A DNA stretch of 64,000 nt, from assembly GCA_051883095.1 (NCBI GenBank), contig JBJETB010000024.1, forward strand, positions 9,621 to 73,620. The letters run 5' to 3'. Positions 32,406-41,261 of the stretch are shown here, piece by piece (the first letter of the stretch is position 1; every line of letters starts with the position of its first letter). The notes beneath the pieces are model-generated. The model was given only the letters and a program-made list of their open reading frames with translations, was not told the DNA's origin and made no database searches. Both the position numbers and the translations under genes were made by a program. The stretch is from SUG1106 sp051883095 (GTDB lineage: Bacteria; Bacillota; Clostridia; Peptostreptococcales; Anaerovoracaceae).

Positions 32406-33184
32406 AAAACCTGCTTGAGATAAAGGAGATTACCAAGGTTTTCGGCGAAGGAACAGTCAACGAAAAGGTGGCGCTCAATTCCGTCAGCCTTACCCTCCGT
32501 GAAGGAGATTTTGTCACAGTAATAGGAAATAACGGCGCAGGAAAGTCGACGCTTCTCAACTGCATCGCTGGAGTTTATGCGATAGACAAGGGCAGCATTT
32601 TTCTCGACGATAAGGACATCACAAAGCTTCCTGAGCACAAACGTGCACGCTGGATGGGGCGTGTTTTCCAGGATCCTCTGAAGGGGACTGCCTTTGACAT
32701 GACCATCGAAGAAAATCTGGCCATAGCTTACTATAAAAATAAATCCCGCGGCCTGAGCCCGGGAATAACGTCCAGAGACAGAGAACTATTTCGCGAAAAG
32801 CTTTCCATGCTGGGGATGGGTCTTGAGGATAAGATGACCCAGAAGGTGAAACTGCTTTCCGGCGGTCAGAGACAGGCTCTGACATTGTTTATGGCGGCCA
32901 TAACAGAACCGAGGCTGCTTCTTCTGGACGAGCATACGGCGGCCCTTGACCCTGCTGCAGCATCAAAGGTTCTGGAGCTTACAGACAGGTTTGCCGAAGA
33001 CCCGAAGCTATGCACTCTGATGATTACCCACAATATGAAGGACGCCCTGAAGCATGGAAACAGAACCATTCTTATGAAGGACGGCCGGATAATGATGGAC
33101 ATCAGCGGAGAGGAACGGGCACAGATGACCGTAGAAAAGCTTATTGAAAAATTCAGCATCGACAACGACAGGATGCTGCTGTAG
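32402..33184 (+). CDS. trpZ: tryptophan ABC transporter ATPase
   Basis: This 260-residue nucleotide-binding subunit has Walker A GNNGAGKSTLLNCI near residues 41-54, Q-loop RVFQDPLKG, signature LSGGQRQALTLFMA, Walker B LLLLDEHTAALDP and switch His in MITHNMKDA. The Glu-His in Walker B (DEHTAALDP) is the usual variation of this family. The start overlaps the permease stop (ATGA). It completes the T-box-controlled tryptophan uptake operon and nearly meets the convergent DUF1836 gene (4-base gap, no terminator seen). Confidence 0.92.
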   Translation: MKNLLEIKEITKVFGEGTVNEKVALNSVSLTLREGDFVTVIGNNGAGKSTLLNCIAGVYAIDKGSIFLDDKDITKLPEHKRARWMGRVFQDPLKGTAFDMTIEENLAIAYYKNKSRGLSPGITSRDRELFREKLSMLGMGLEDKMTQKVKLLSGGQRQALTLFMAAITEPRLLLLDEHTAALDPAAASKVLELTDRFAEDPKLCTLMITHNMKDALKHGNRTILMKDGRIMMDISGEERAQMTVEKLIEKFSIDNDRMLL

Positions 33185-33188
33185 CGGC

Positions 33189-33680
33189 TTATTTTCCTGT
33201 TTTGAGGAATTCATGCTGCACATAGAATTTACATGCAAAGGAAAGGGCAAAGTTTTCCATGAGATATTTTTTTTCTCTGCCGGGAAGGCTTTCGTCCTTT
33301 CTGTGTATTTCACCGGAAAAAACATCCGTAATAGCGTTTTCCACAGCGTCGCAGAAGCGGTCGTACATTACGTCAGGCTCGCCGGCTTCAAGACCGAACT
33401 GTATGAGTCTGCCGATTTCTTCGGTGGAATAGCAGTTTTTTAAAAGACAGATTACAATAACCATGGCCACGGAAAGGCGGGGATATTTTTTGTTTACAGG
33501 GGCGGCGACCAGCCTGGCCTTAACGTAGTTGTTTATCATGCTTTTTGTCAGAGGAAAGCCGTCCTGGTGACATAGGACAGGTGCAAGACTCTCATCTACC
33601 AAACTGATTATCTGATCGATGTAAAGGTCTATGGAAGGAAGCTGGTTCCAGCGCGGAATGTGAAATGTGTTTGCAGACAT
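33189..33680 (-). CDS. DUF1836 protein, putative HTH regulator
   Basis: This 163-residue protein resembles DUF1836, a Firmicutes family with a MerR-like helix-turn-helix N-terminus. The segment FPLTKSMINNYVKARLVAAPVNKKYP is the signature, and an all-helical C-terminal half follows. The frame is open to 33719, but AGGGAGGTT precedes ATG 33680 at good spacing. It diverges from the acyl-CoA synthetase gene, whose promoter carries a perfect palindrome; it could be the regulator of that promoter, but this is only proximity. Confidence 0.82.
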   Translation of the reverse strand: MSANTFHIPRWNQLPSIDLYIDQIISLVDESLAPVLCHQDGFPLTKSMINNYVKARLVAAPVNKKYPRLSVAMVIVICLLKNCYSTEEIGRLIQFGLEAGEPDVMYDRFCDAVENAITDVFSGEIHRKDESLPGREKKYLMENFALSFACKFYVQHEFLKTGK

Positions 33681-33752
33681 ATATGTAACCTCCCTGGGTC
33701 TGTTAAACAGAATATACAATTATGGTAGCACATAAACCTTGCCCTGTAAAGG

Positions 33753-33798
33753 TTGACATTATCCCGAACAAGTGGTAATCTAGTATTCGATACTAGAT
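33753..33798 (+). promoter_or_regulatory. promoter with overlapping palindromic operator before the acyl-CoA synthetase gene
   Basis: TTGACA (33753-33758), a 17-base spacer and TAATCT (33776-33781). A perfect palindrome, ATCTAGTAT (33778-33786) and ATACTAGAT (33790-33798) around TCG, overlaps the -10 and start site, as expected for a repressor operator. Confidence 0.75.
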
Positions 33799-33866
33799 GA
33801 GAAATCATGGTATGATTATGGCTATAATAACAGTATAATATATTTTGGGAAAAAGGAGTAAGGAAA

Positions 33867-35678
33867 ATGGATTATAAAGAACTGAAAGCTGCAGAGATGA
33901 AGAGAGCTGAGGCTGTGGTTGAAGCACTTAACACAAGCAGCGACCCTTATGTGGTATATAAAACCTCAAGACCGATTACTGACCTGAAGCACATGCTCAA
34001 CACAAGCGTGGAACTTTATGCTGACAATGTGGCATTCAGGCAGAGATTTGAAAAGGATAAACCTTTCAGAGAGATTACCTACCGTGAAGCACTGGATACG
34101 GTAAACGGACTGGGAACGGCTCTCATTGCCCACGGCCTTAAGGGAAAGAGAATTTCCGTAATAGGAGAAAACTGCTATCAGTGGGCTACAAGCTATCTGG
34201 CAGCGGTATGCGGCACAGGTGTGGTTGTGCCTCTGGATAAGGAGCTTTCTGCAGAGGAACTGAAGCAGCTCATTATAGAGGCCGATGTTTCTGCTGTACT
34301 CTTTGCGAAGAAATATGAAAAAATGTTCAAGGAAATGATGGCTTCCGGTGATACCAAGCTGGAAGTGCTTGTGAACTTCAGCCCTGCAGAACAGTGCGAC
34401 GAAGGAGTGCTTTCATGGGAAAGTCTCGTTGAAGAGGGAAAGAAGCTGGTTGAAGGCGGAGACAGAAGCTTCATCGATGCTGAAATTTATGCGGATGAAA
34501 TGAGCGTGCTGCTGTTTACATCCGGAACCACCGGCATTGCCAAGGGAGTTATGCTTTCCCACAGAAACATCTGTGAGGACCTGATGAGCGCTCCGACAAT
34601 ACTTGATGTAAATACATGGGATATTTTCTTCTCTGTGCTTCCTGTACATCATACCTATGAGTGCACCTGCGGCTTCCTGATGCCGCTGTATAAGGGCGCA
34701 TCCATCGCTTACTGCGAAGGCCTGAAATATATAGTGAAAAATCTTGCTGAAGTACAGCCTACCATGATTCTGGCTGTTCCGCTGATTTTTGAAAGCTTGT
34801 ATAACAACATAATGAAGAGCGTCCGCAAGCAGGGCAAGGAGGGACTGGTACGCAAGGTGCTGGCTCTCAATAAGGTGACAAAGAAGATCGGACTTGACCT
34901 GAACAAGCTGCTGCTCAAGGACATCCTCAAGGTATTCGGTGGCAGAATGAGAGTACTCATCTCAGGCGGTGCGGCCATAGACCCGGCGATCCTGCAGTTC
35001 TTCAACGATCTCGGATTCATTTCGGTACAGGGCTACGGACTTACAGAGTGTGCTCCTATGGCAGCCCTTAATCCGGATAATCACAAATACATGAGAAACT
35101 CTTCTGTAGGGCATATTCTTCCGGGTATGGAAGTAAAAATCGAGGATAAAAATGAAGACGGAGTAGGCGAAATCTGCCTCAAGGGTCCTAACGTGATGAT
35201 GGGTTACTACAATATGCCGGAGGAAACGGCCAAGGTTATCAAAGACGGTTGGTTCCATACCGGTGACCTTGGATATGTGGACGATGAGAACTTCATATAC
35301 ATCACCGGCAGAAAGAAAAATGTTATCATCACTGCCAACGGCAAGAACGTTTTCCCTGAAGAGTTGGAATACTATCTGGGCAGAAGCAGCATGGTCAGCG
35401 AATCCATGGTTTGGGCTCAGGAGGACGAGTCCGGACAGGATACCGTTATCGTGGCTACTATAAAGCCTGATATGGAAGAGGTTGAGGCCGCTATAGGAAA
35501 AGAGGCTGCTGCCGATGCAGAGCAGGTGGAAAAGCTCCTCTGGGCAGAGGTGGACAAGATAAACGAAAACCTTCCTTTCTTCAAGAAGATAAAGAAGATC
35601 ACCGTGCGTCGCGAAGAATTCGAGAAGACCACGGGCAAGAAAATCAAGCGTTTTGTGGAAAGCAACAAGGCGGAATAG
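33867..35678 (+). CDS. long-chain acyl-CoA synthetase (AMP-forming)
   Basis: This 603-residue adenylate-forming ligase has the P-loop-like motif LLFTSGTTGIAKGVMLSHRN near residues 214-233, QGYGLTECAPM near 391, GWFHTGDLGYVDDENFIYITGR near 466-487 and the C-terminal KNVIITANGKNVFPEELE hinge. It activates a fatty or other carboxylic acid to acyl-CoA with ATP. The closest pattern is the FadD/long-chain group. GGAGTAAGG precedes the ATG. It is monocistronic, ends at a strong terminator, and has a palindromic operator over its promoter. Confidence 0.9.
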   Translation: MDYKELKAAEMKRAEAVVEALNTSSDPYVVYKTSRPITDLKHMLNTSVELYADNVAFRQRFEKDKPFREITYREALDTVNGLGTALIAHGLKGKRISVIGENCYQWATSYLAAVCGTGVVVPLDKELSAEELKQLIIEADVSAVLFAKKYEKMFKEMMASGDTKLEVLVNFSPAEQCDEGVLSWESLVEEGKKLVEGGDRSFIDAEIYADEMSVLLFTSGTTGIAKGVMLSHRNICEDLMSAPTILDVNTWDIFFSVLPVHHTYECTCGFLMPLYKGASIAYCEGLKYIVKNLAEVQPTMILAVPLIFESLYNNIMKSVRKQGKEGLVRKVLALNKVTKKIGLDLNKLLLKDILKVFGGRMRVLISGGAAIDPAILQFFNDLGFISVQGYGLTECAPMAALNPDNHKYMRNSSVGHILPGMEVKIEDKNEDGVGEICLKGPNVMMGYYNMPEETAKVIKDGWFHTGDLGYVDDENFIYITGRKKNVIITANGKNVFPEELEYYLGRSSMVSESMVWAQEDESGQDTVIVATIKPDMEEVEAAIGKEAAADAEQVEKLLWAEVDKINENLPFFKKIKKITVRREEFEKTTGKKIKRFVESNKAE

Positions 35679-35702
35679 GTATTTCGCTTCACGTAAGAAT
35701 AA

Positions 35703-35745
35703 AAGAGAGGATGCCTTGCGTAAACAAGGCATCCTCTCTTATTAT
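35703..35745. terminator. bidirectional terminator
   Basis: A perfect 16-bp stem (35703-35718 with 35725-35740) has A-rich and T-rich flanks. It serves the acyl-CoA synthetase gene and the convergent AtoE-like gene. Confidence 0.88.
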
Positions 35746-35774
35746 GCTATGGAATAATTATCTTTTATGCTAAG

Positions 35775-37136
35775 TTATAATAGGCAATAAGACCAAATCA
35801 ACAGATCTGCTACTATTACTACCCCTGAAATTAAGAGGATCATAACGCAGTAACCCATGATATCTCTTACCTTTAATCCTGCAATTGCAAGTGCCGGCAG
35901 AGCCCAGAACGGTTGAATCATGTTTGTCCAGGTGTCGCCCCAGGTCATGGCAACTGTAGTTATAGCATAGTCTGCACCGAGAGCTTGTGCTGCAGGGAAC
36001 ATTACAGGAGCTTGTACGGCCCACTGTCCGCCTGCTGAAGGAACGAACATATTTACCAGAGCAGCGCTTAAGAATGTAAACAGTGGGAATGTCTTTACAG
36101 TAGCAACAGAAACGATACCTGCAGAGATAACACCGGCAAGAGTTGTGCCAGTTGCGGCATTTATTCCTGTCATCATGCCCATGATTCCTGCGTAGAACGG
36201 GAATTGAAGCAGAATGCCTACACAGCTTGTAGCGGCTTCTGTAATGGCGCGTATATATGCCATCGGATTCTTATGGAGAAGGATACCGAACATGAACAGA
36301 AGGAAGTTCATCATATCTATTGTCAGCGAGTTGCCTTTTATAAAGAAATACATAATGTAAACGGCGCCTGCCACAAATACGAGAATAGAAACTATAGAAC
36401 TGTTTTCCAATCTTTCAGCAGGGGTCATTGACTTCTTATCAAGAGGTGCTTCTTCAGGTTCATCCATAAGTAATGAAGGGTCAATGCTTATGGTCTGTTC
36501 CGGAGTAGGATGCATTGCTGAAAGCGCAATTGGGAACAGAATGATGAAAGCGACAAGAGCTGCAATAGTCATTACGTGATATGAAGTCTGGGTCAGCGGA
36601 ATAACGTGGTCCAGAACTCCGCTGGTTACCTTAAGCAAATCATCAGGGTTTGATGCGGCCTTAAGGTGTATTGAACTGGTCAGTATACTGAACATGAATG
36701 CGGAGTATGATGCTGCAATCAGCAAACGATAGTCAACATTCCTTACAGACTTGGCAACCTCTTTAGCAAGAATTGCACCGAAAACAAGTCCGAATCCCCA
36801 CTGAATCATTGTTGCGATAGCGGCAACTACAGCTACGAAGGCAACTGCATGCTTTGGAGTTTTTGGAATTCTTGCAAGGGTCTTTATTATTTTCTTGAAC
36901 AGAGGTGCATTAGCCAGCGCATTTCCGAGAATGACTACGAGAGCCATCTGCATTGAGAATGCCAGCAAGCCCCAGAAGCCCTCTCCCCAGTGAACTATCA
37001 TGCCCATTGGCGTTTCATGATTGAAAATTATACCTAAAATAAAAACGATACCGGTAAGCAAAATTGCAAAGAGAAATGCGTCAGGCAGATACTTCTGAAC
37101 CAGATTGACACATCCATTAGTGAGCTTCTTAAACAT
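35775..37136 (-). CDS. AtoE-like short-chain fatty acid transporter
   Basis: This 453-residue membrane protein has about twelve helices and belongs to the AtoE/short-chain fatty acid transporter family (uptake or exchange of acetoacetate, butyrate and similar acids). FAILLTGIVFILGIIF at the N-terminus, IATMIQWGFGLVFGAILAKEVAK, and NMFVPSAGGQWAVQAPVMFPAA near the C-terminus are the family signatures. AAGGAAGGG precedes the ATG. A sigma-54 promoter lies at 37198-37212. The sigma-54 activator gene is just upstream on the same strand, and BKACE genes whose family product is acetoacetate lie beyond, so acid exchange for that pathway is likely. Confidence 0.9.
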   Translation of the reverse strand: MFKKLTNGCVNLVQKYLPDAFLFAILLTGIVFILGIIFNHETPMGMIVHWGEGFWGLLAFSMQMALVVILGNALANAPLFKKIIKTLARIPKTPKHAVAFVAVVAAIATMIQWGFGLVFGAILAKEVAKSVRNVDYRLLIAASYSAFMFSILTSSIHLKAASNPDDLLKVTSGVLDHVIPLTQTSYHVMTIAALVAFIILFPIALSAMHPTPEQTISIDPSLLMDEPEEAPLDKKSMTPAERLENSSIVSILVFVAGAVYIMYFFIKGNSLTIDMMNFLLFMFGILLHKNPMAYIRAITEAATSCVGILLQFPFYAGIMGMMTGINAATGTTLAGVISAGIVSVATVKTFPLFTFLSAALVNMFVPSAGGQWAVQAPVMFPAAQALGADYAITTVAMTWGDTWTNMIQPFWALPALAIAGLKVRDIMGYCVMILLISGVVIVADLLIWSYCLL

Positions 37137-37197
37137 TTTTTTGCCCTTCCTTTCTTTTGTGATGATGAAAAAATATGATTTATACAGAACAACAGGA

Positions 37198-37212
37198 GCA
37201 ATAATTGTGCCA
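37198..37212 (-). promoter_or_regulatory. sigma-54 promoter of the AtoE-like gene
   Basis: On the minus strand TGGCAC (37212-37207), five bases, then TTGC (37201-37198) matches the -24/-12 consensus. It is about 62 bases upstream of the ATG. Confidence 0.85.
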
Positions 37213-37261
37213 ACGGTATGTTTCCCACTATTGTGTCAAATTGTTAATAAAGAAACAAATA

Positions 37262-37284
37262 GAGTGTCCGATGTTCGGACACTC
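37262..37284. promoter_or_regulatory. 23-bp palindrome, candidate enhancer of the sigma-54 activator
   Basis: GAGTGTCCGA and TCGGACACTC form perfect 10-base arms around TGT. It lies about 50-75 bases upstream of the sigma-54 promoter of the AtoE-like gene, where an activator-binding site is expected. Confidence 0.75.
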
Positions 37285-37325
37285 GCTACAAACTGTGTAC
37301 GGAGATTGTACATTTTATAACAATC

Positions 37326-38711
37326 TTATAACAATCCGTATTGCTTCAATTTTTCATACAATGTGCTTCGGGAAATACCTAAATATTCTGCGGCTTTTTT
37401 CTTATTTCCTTTGAACTTTTCCATGGCTTCGGCTATATTATCTCTTTCCATGAGAGATTTCTTCTCAATAAGATTTCCTGCTTGATGAGAAGAGGCATTT
37501 GGGTGGCTCTCTCTGTTTGCGTCCATTTTTTTCGTAAAAAATTTCAGGTGCTCAGGCTGAATAATGCCATGGCCTGCAATTATACCTGCCCTCTCAAGGA
37601 CATGCTTCAGTTCTCTCACATTCCCGGGCCAGTCATATTGTGAAAGGATTAATAGCGCCTCACTGGATATACCTTCTATCGTAAGTTTGTCATGTATATT
37701 GTTTTCGCGGATGAGTGCAATTGAAAGGGCTTCCAGATCTTCCTTCCGCTCTCTTAAAGGCGGTATTTTCAGTTCAAGAACATTTATGCGGTAAAATAAA
37801 TCCTGTCTGAATGTTCCCTCTGAAATCATTTCCTCAAGATTTCTGTTAGTGCTGCATAAGATGCGGACATCTATTTTTATCGGTTTAGTTCCTCCTACTC
37901 TCTCCACTTCCTGCTCCTGAATTACTCTCAGCAATTTTGCCTGGAGAGGAAGAGACATCTCACCGATTTCATCCAAAAGAATGGTTCCGTGGTCTGCGAG
38001 CTCGAATTTGCCCGGTTTGCCGTTTTTGCTTGCACCGGAGAATGCTCCGGGTTCATATCCAAAAAGCTCTGATTCCATTAGTTCTGCCGGAATGGCAGCA
38101 CAGTTGATTTTTACATAAGGATTATTGTGCCGTGGACTGAGGTAATGCACTGCATTTGCAAATATTTCTTTCCCTGTGCCCGTTTCTCCTGTAATCAATA
38201 TGCTGGCATCGGTATTTGCCATTTGAGCCAGATCCATTTTTATGGATTTCATAATATCTGAATCACCGATGATATTGCTTATAGTAGCCTTGAAAGAACT
38301 TAGCTCATTGATTCTCTTTTTGTAATTTTCGTTTTCGAATTTGAGCACATCAATCTGGTTGTTTAAATCTTCAACAACTTTTAAACTGTCAAAAATCGTA
38401 GTAGAAATAGCGCCTATAAGTTCGTTGTCCTGCATTATTGTATATCGTGATACGACGATTTTTTCACCGTTCTTTAATACAAAAATATCTCCTATTGTAT
38501 CCTTTTTTGTTTTCAGAACATTGGGAAGACCCGATGACGGAATCACGTCGGTTATATATCTGCCTACGGATTCCTCTGCATCAACGCCGAGATAATCAGC
38601 ATAGTTTTTGCTCAGTTTTACGATGTTTCCTGATTCATCAACCATTACGGTAAAAGGTAATGAGTCTATCAGCTGATTGAGTATCAGATCAAGTTTCTCG
38701 TTTCTTTTCAT
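37326..38711 (-). CDS. PAS-containing sigma-54-dependent activator
   Basis: This 461-residue enhancer-binding protein has an N-terminal PAS domain (about 10-110), a short coiled coil (about 115-140), an AAA+ domain (about 147-380) and a Fis-type helix-turn-helix (about 420-460, KKKAAEYLGISRSTLYEKL). Walker A is GETGTGKE and Walker B LLDEIGEM. The sigma-54 contact loop, normally GAFTGA, reads GAFSGA. It probably responds to a small ligand or redox signal at the PAS domain and drives the two sigma-54 promoters at 37198 and 38812. GAGGTG precedes ATG 38711. Confidence 0.92.
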   Translation of the reverse strand: MKRNEKLDLILNQLIDSLPFTVMVDESGNIVKLSKNYADYLGVDAEESVGRYITDVIPSSGLPNVLKTKKDTIGDIFVLKNGEKIVVSRYTIMQDNELIGAISTTIFDSLKVVEDLNNQIDVLKFENENYKKRINELSSFKATISNIIGDSDIMKSIKMDLAQMANTDASILITGETGTGKEIFANAVHYLSPRHNNPYVKINCAAIPAELMESELFGYEPGAFSGASKNGKPGKFELADHGTILLDEIGEMSLPLQAKLLRVIQEQEVERVGGTKPIKIDVRILCSTNRNLEEMISEGTFRQDLFYRINVLELKIPPLRERKEDLEALSIALIRENNIHDKLTIEGISSEALLILSQYDWPGNVRELKHVLERAGIIAGHGIIQPEHLKFFTKKMDANRESHPNASSHQAGNLIEKKSLMERDNIAEAMEKFKGNKKKAAEYLGISRSTLYEKLKQYGLL

Positions 38712-38811
38712 TCATAACACCTCTTGATTACACATGATTGAAATATGCACTCCCCTTTTTTATTATTAGCACTAATTATTTCGTTGTCAATGCTTTTTTG
38801 CATAAGAAGCT

Positions 38812-38826
38812 TGGCATGGTTTTTGC
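38812..38826 (+). promoter_or_regulatory. sigma-54 promoter of the BKACE-AbfD operon
   Basis: TGGCAT (38812-38817), five bases, TTGC (38823-38826), about 40 bases before the ATG. The palindrome at 37262 has no equivalent close by; ATGC-TTTTTT-GCAT at about 38790-38803 is the only nearby symmetry. Confidence 0.82.
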
Positions 38827-38866
38827 GTAAAAGATTTTGCATCTAGATTTATGAGGAGGGAAGAAA

Positions 38867-39706
38867 ATGGAGAAACGAATTATTTCTGCGGCATTAACCG
38901 GTAATTGGGGAGACCAGACGAAAAACCCGGCACTTCCAATGACACCGGAAGAAATAGCCGTGTCTGCATATGAAGCATATAAAGCCGGAGCAGCTATTGT
39001 TCATGTTCACGTTCGTGATGAAGAAGGCAATCCGACCATGAGAGTTGACTTGTTTGAAAAAACAGTACGGCTTATAAGAGAAAAATGCGATGTTATTATT
39101 AATATGACCTCTTCAGGTGGTCATTCTCTTGACGGAATGGCACCGGATGAAGCCAGAATGTTGCCGTTTAAACAGCTGAAGCCTGAGATGGGCTCATATG
39201 ATTGCGGTACCATGAACTGGCTCCACCAGACTGTTTTCGAGAATAATCCTCAGTTCCTTGAAAGGCTTGGTCTTTTGTATCAGGAAATTGGTACTAAACC
39301 GGAGATAGAGATATTTGATTTGGGTATGCTAGACACTGCTAAATACTACATAAAGAAAGGTATATTAAAGACACCTTGCCATTTTCAGTTTATTATGGGA
39401 GCTCCGGGCGGAATGGCAGGAACAGTTGATAATCTGGTATACGCTCATAGTCAGCTGCCAGAAGGTTCAACGTGGTCAGCGAGTGGTCTGAGCAAAAATC
39501 ACATTCCTATTATGCTTGCAGCTTTAGCATTGGGTGGACATGTCAGAGTAGGCCTGGAGGACAATTTATATTACTCACATGATGTTCTTGCAAAATCAAA
39601 TGCGCAGCTTGTGAGCAGAGCCGCAGAAATAATAAGGGCTTCGGGGTTCGAAGTGGCAAGTCCGGATGAAGCCAGAAAAATTCTGGGTATTGGCGGTCAA
39701 TTATAG
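38867..39706 (+). CDS. BKACE (DUF849) beta-keto acid cleavage enzyme, copy 1
   Basis: The 279-residue TIM-barrel enzyme belongs to the family typified by 3-keto-5-aminohexanoate cleavage enzyme: beta-keto acid plus acetyl-CoA gives acetoacetate plus a new acyl-CoA. Zn ligands of the family are visible as His46 and His48 in HVHVRD and Glu231 in RVGLED. The string FDCG/YDCGTMNW and the EVASPDEAR end are typical. Substrate specificity cannot be read; the lysine-fermentation genes kamA, kamDE, kdd and kal are absent here. It is the first gene behind a sigma-54 promoter; abfD follows after 20 bases. Confidence 0.9.
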   Translation: MEKRIISAALTGNWGDQTKNPALPMTPEEIAVSAYEAYKAGAAIVHVHVRDEEGNPTMRVDLFEKTVRLIREKCDVIINMTSSGGHSLDGMAPDEARMLPFKQLKPEMGSYDCGTMNWLHQTVFENNPQFLERLGLLYQEIGTKPEIEIFDLGMLDTAKYYIKKGILKTPCHFQFIMGAPGGMAGTVDNLVYAHSQLPEGSTWSASGLSKNHIPIMLAALALGGHVRVGLEDNLYYSHDVLAKSNAQLVSRAAEIIRASGFEVASPDEARKILGIGGQL

Positions 39707-39726
39707 TATACGTAAGGAGATATACC

Positions 39727-41211
39727 ATGGCATTAATGACAGGAGCTCAGTACATAGAGAGCTTGAGAAAATTAAACACACGTGTATATATGTTCGGTGA
39801 GAAAATCGACAACTGGGTAGACCATCCGATGATAAGACCATCCATAAACTGCGTGGCAATGACCTACGAACTGGCACAGAACCCTGAATACAATGACCTG
39901 ATGACCGTAAAGTCACATCTTACAGGAAACACAATAAACCGATTCTCACATATACATCAATCAACGGAAGACCTTAAAAACAAGGTCAAGATGCAGAGAC
40001 TTCTCGGTCAGAAGACAGGCAGCTGTTTTCAGAGATGTGTCGGAATGGACGCTTTCAACGCAGTATATTCCACTACCTATGAAATCGATGAAAAATACGG
40101 CACCTCATATCACGAGAACTTCAAGAAGTTCCTGATATACGTTCAGGATGAAGACCTTGTGGTAGACGGAGCCATGACCGACCCTAAGGGAGACAGATCC
40201 AAGGCACCACATGCTCAGGAAGACCCTGATATGTTCCTCAGAATCAAGGAAAGAAGACCTGACGGAATAGTGGTATGCGGGGCAAAATGCCACCAGACAG
40301 GTTCGGTCAACTCTCACTGGCATATAGTAATGCCTACTCAGGCAATGAGAGAAGACGACAAGGACTACGCAGTATGCTTTGCATGTCCAAGCGATGCAGA
40401 AGGACTGTATATGATATACGGCAGACAGTCCTGCGATACCAGAAAGCTTGAAGAAGGAGCCGACGTAGACCTTGGAAACAAGAAGTTCGGAGGCCAGGAG
40501 GCACTGGTAGTGTTCGATGATGTATTTATTCCTAATGAGTACATATTCATGAACGGAGAGTATGAATTCGCAGGAATGCTGGTAGAGAGATTCGCAGGCT
40601 TCCACAGACAGTCCTACGGCGGCTGCAAGGCAGGAGTGGGAGATGTGGTAATAGGAGCAGCGGCACTGGCGGCAGAGTACAACGGAGCAGACAAAGCATC
40701 CCATATCAAGGATAAGCTCATAGAAATGACACATCTTAACGAGACCTTATACAGTTGCGGCATAGCATGCTCTGCAGAAGGCCATCCTACCAAATGCGGC
40801 TCATACATGATAGACCTTCTGCTTGCAAACGTATGTAAGCAGAATGTAACCAGATTTCCTTATGAGATTGTGAGACTGGCAGAGGACATAGCAGGAGGTC
40901 TTATGGTAACCATGCCTTCAGAGAAGGACTTCAAGTCGGATACAGTGGTAGGCAGAAATGGTGAGACCATAGGAGATGTATGCAACAAGTTCTTTGCGGC
41001 AAGTCCTGCATGCAGTACAGAGGATAGGGCAAGAGTGCTGAGACTCCTTGAGAACCTGTGTCTCGGAGCATCAGCTGTAGGATACAGGACAGAGTCCATG
41101 CATGGTGCAGGTTCACCTCAGGCACAGAGGATAATGATACAGAGACAGGGTAATATCGACGGCAAGAAAGACCTTGCCAGAACTATCGCGGGAATTAAAA
41201 AAGATAAATAA
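39727..41211 (+). CDS. abfD: 4-hydroxybutyryl-CoA dehydratase-like (AbfD/HpaB family)
   Basis: This 494-residue FAD and [4Fe-4S] enzyme is strikingly like clostridial AbfD, which dehydrates 4-hydroxybutyryl-CoA to crotonyl-CoA by a ketyl radical route. The cluster ligands are present: Cys100 and Cys104 in GSCFQRCVG, and the His and Cys of FHRQSYGGCKAGVG. QYIESLRKLNTRVYMFGEKI at the N-terminus and CLGASAVGYRTESMHGAGSP near the C-terminus agree. No CoA-transferase or 4-hydroxybutyrate dehydrogenase gene is in the window. It is flanked by two BKACE genes under a sigma-54 promoter. Full length; oxygen-sensitive chemistry implies an anaerobe. Confidence 0.9.
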   Translation: MALMTGAQYIESLRKLNTRVYMFGEKIDNWVDHPMIRPSINCVAMTYELAQNPEYNDLMTVKSHLTGNTINRFSHIHQSTEDLKNKVKMQRLLGQKTGSCFQRCVGMDAFNAVYSTTYEIDEKYGTSYHENFKKFLIYVQDEDLVVDGAMTDPKGDRSKAPHAQEDPDMFLRIKERRPDGIVVCGAKCHQTGSVNSHWHIVMPTQAMREDDKDYAVCFACPSDAEGLYMIYGRQSCDTRKLEEGADVDLGNKKFGGQEALVVFDDVFIPNEYIFMNGEYEFAGMLVERFAGFHRQSYGGCKAGVGDVVIGAAALAAEYNGADKASHIKDKLIEMTHLNETLYSCGIACSAEGHPTKCGSYMIDLLLANVCKQNVTRFPYEIVRLAEDIAGGLMVTMPSEKDFKSDTVVGRNGETIGDVCNKFFAASPACSTEDRARVLRLLENLCLGASAVGYRTESMHGAGSPQAQRIMIQRQGNIDGKKDLARTIAGIKKDK

Positions 41212-41261
41212 AAAAGAAAATATAGTAGAAATTAGAAGCAGAATCACAGGAGGTAAAAGCC

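Noticed and set aside
40105..40734. 209-residue open frame antisense to abfD
   Set aside because: Arises from the biased codon use of abfD; no start signal.
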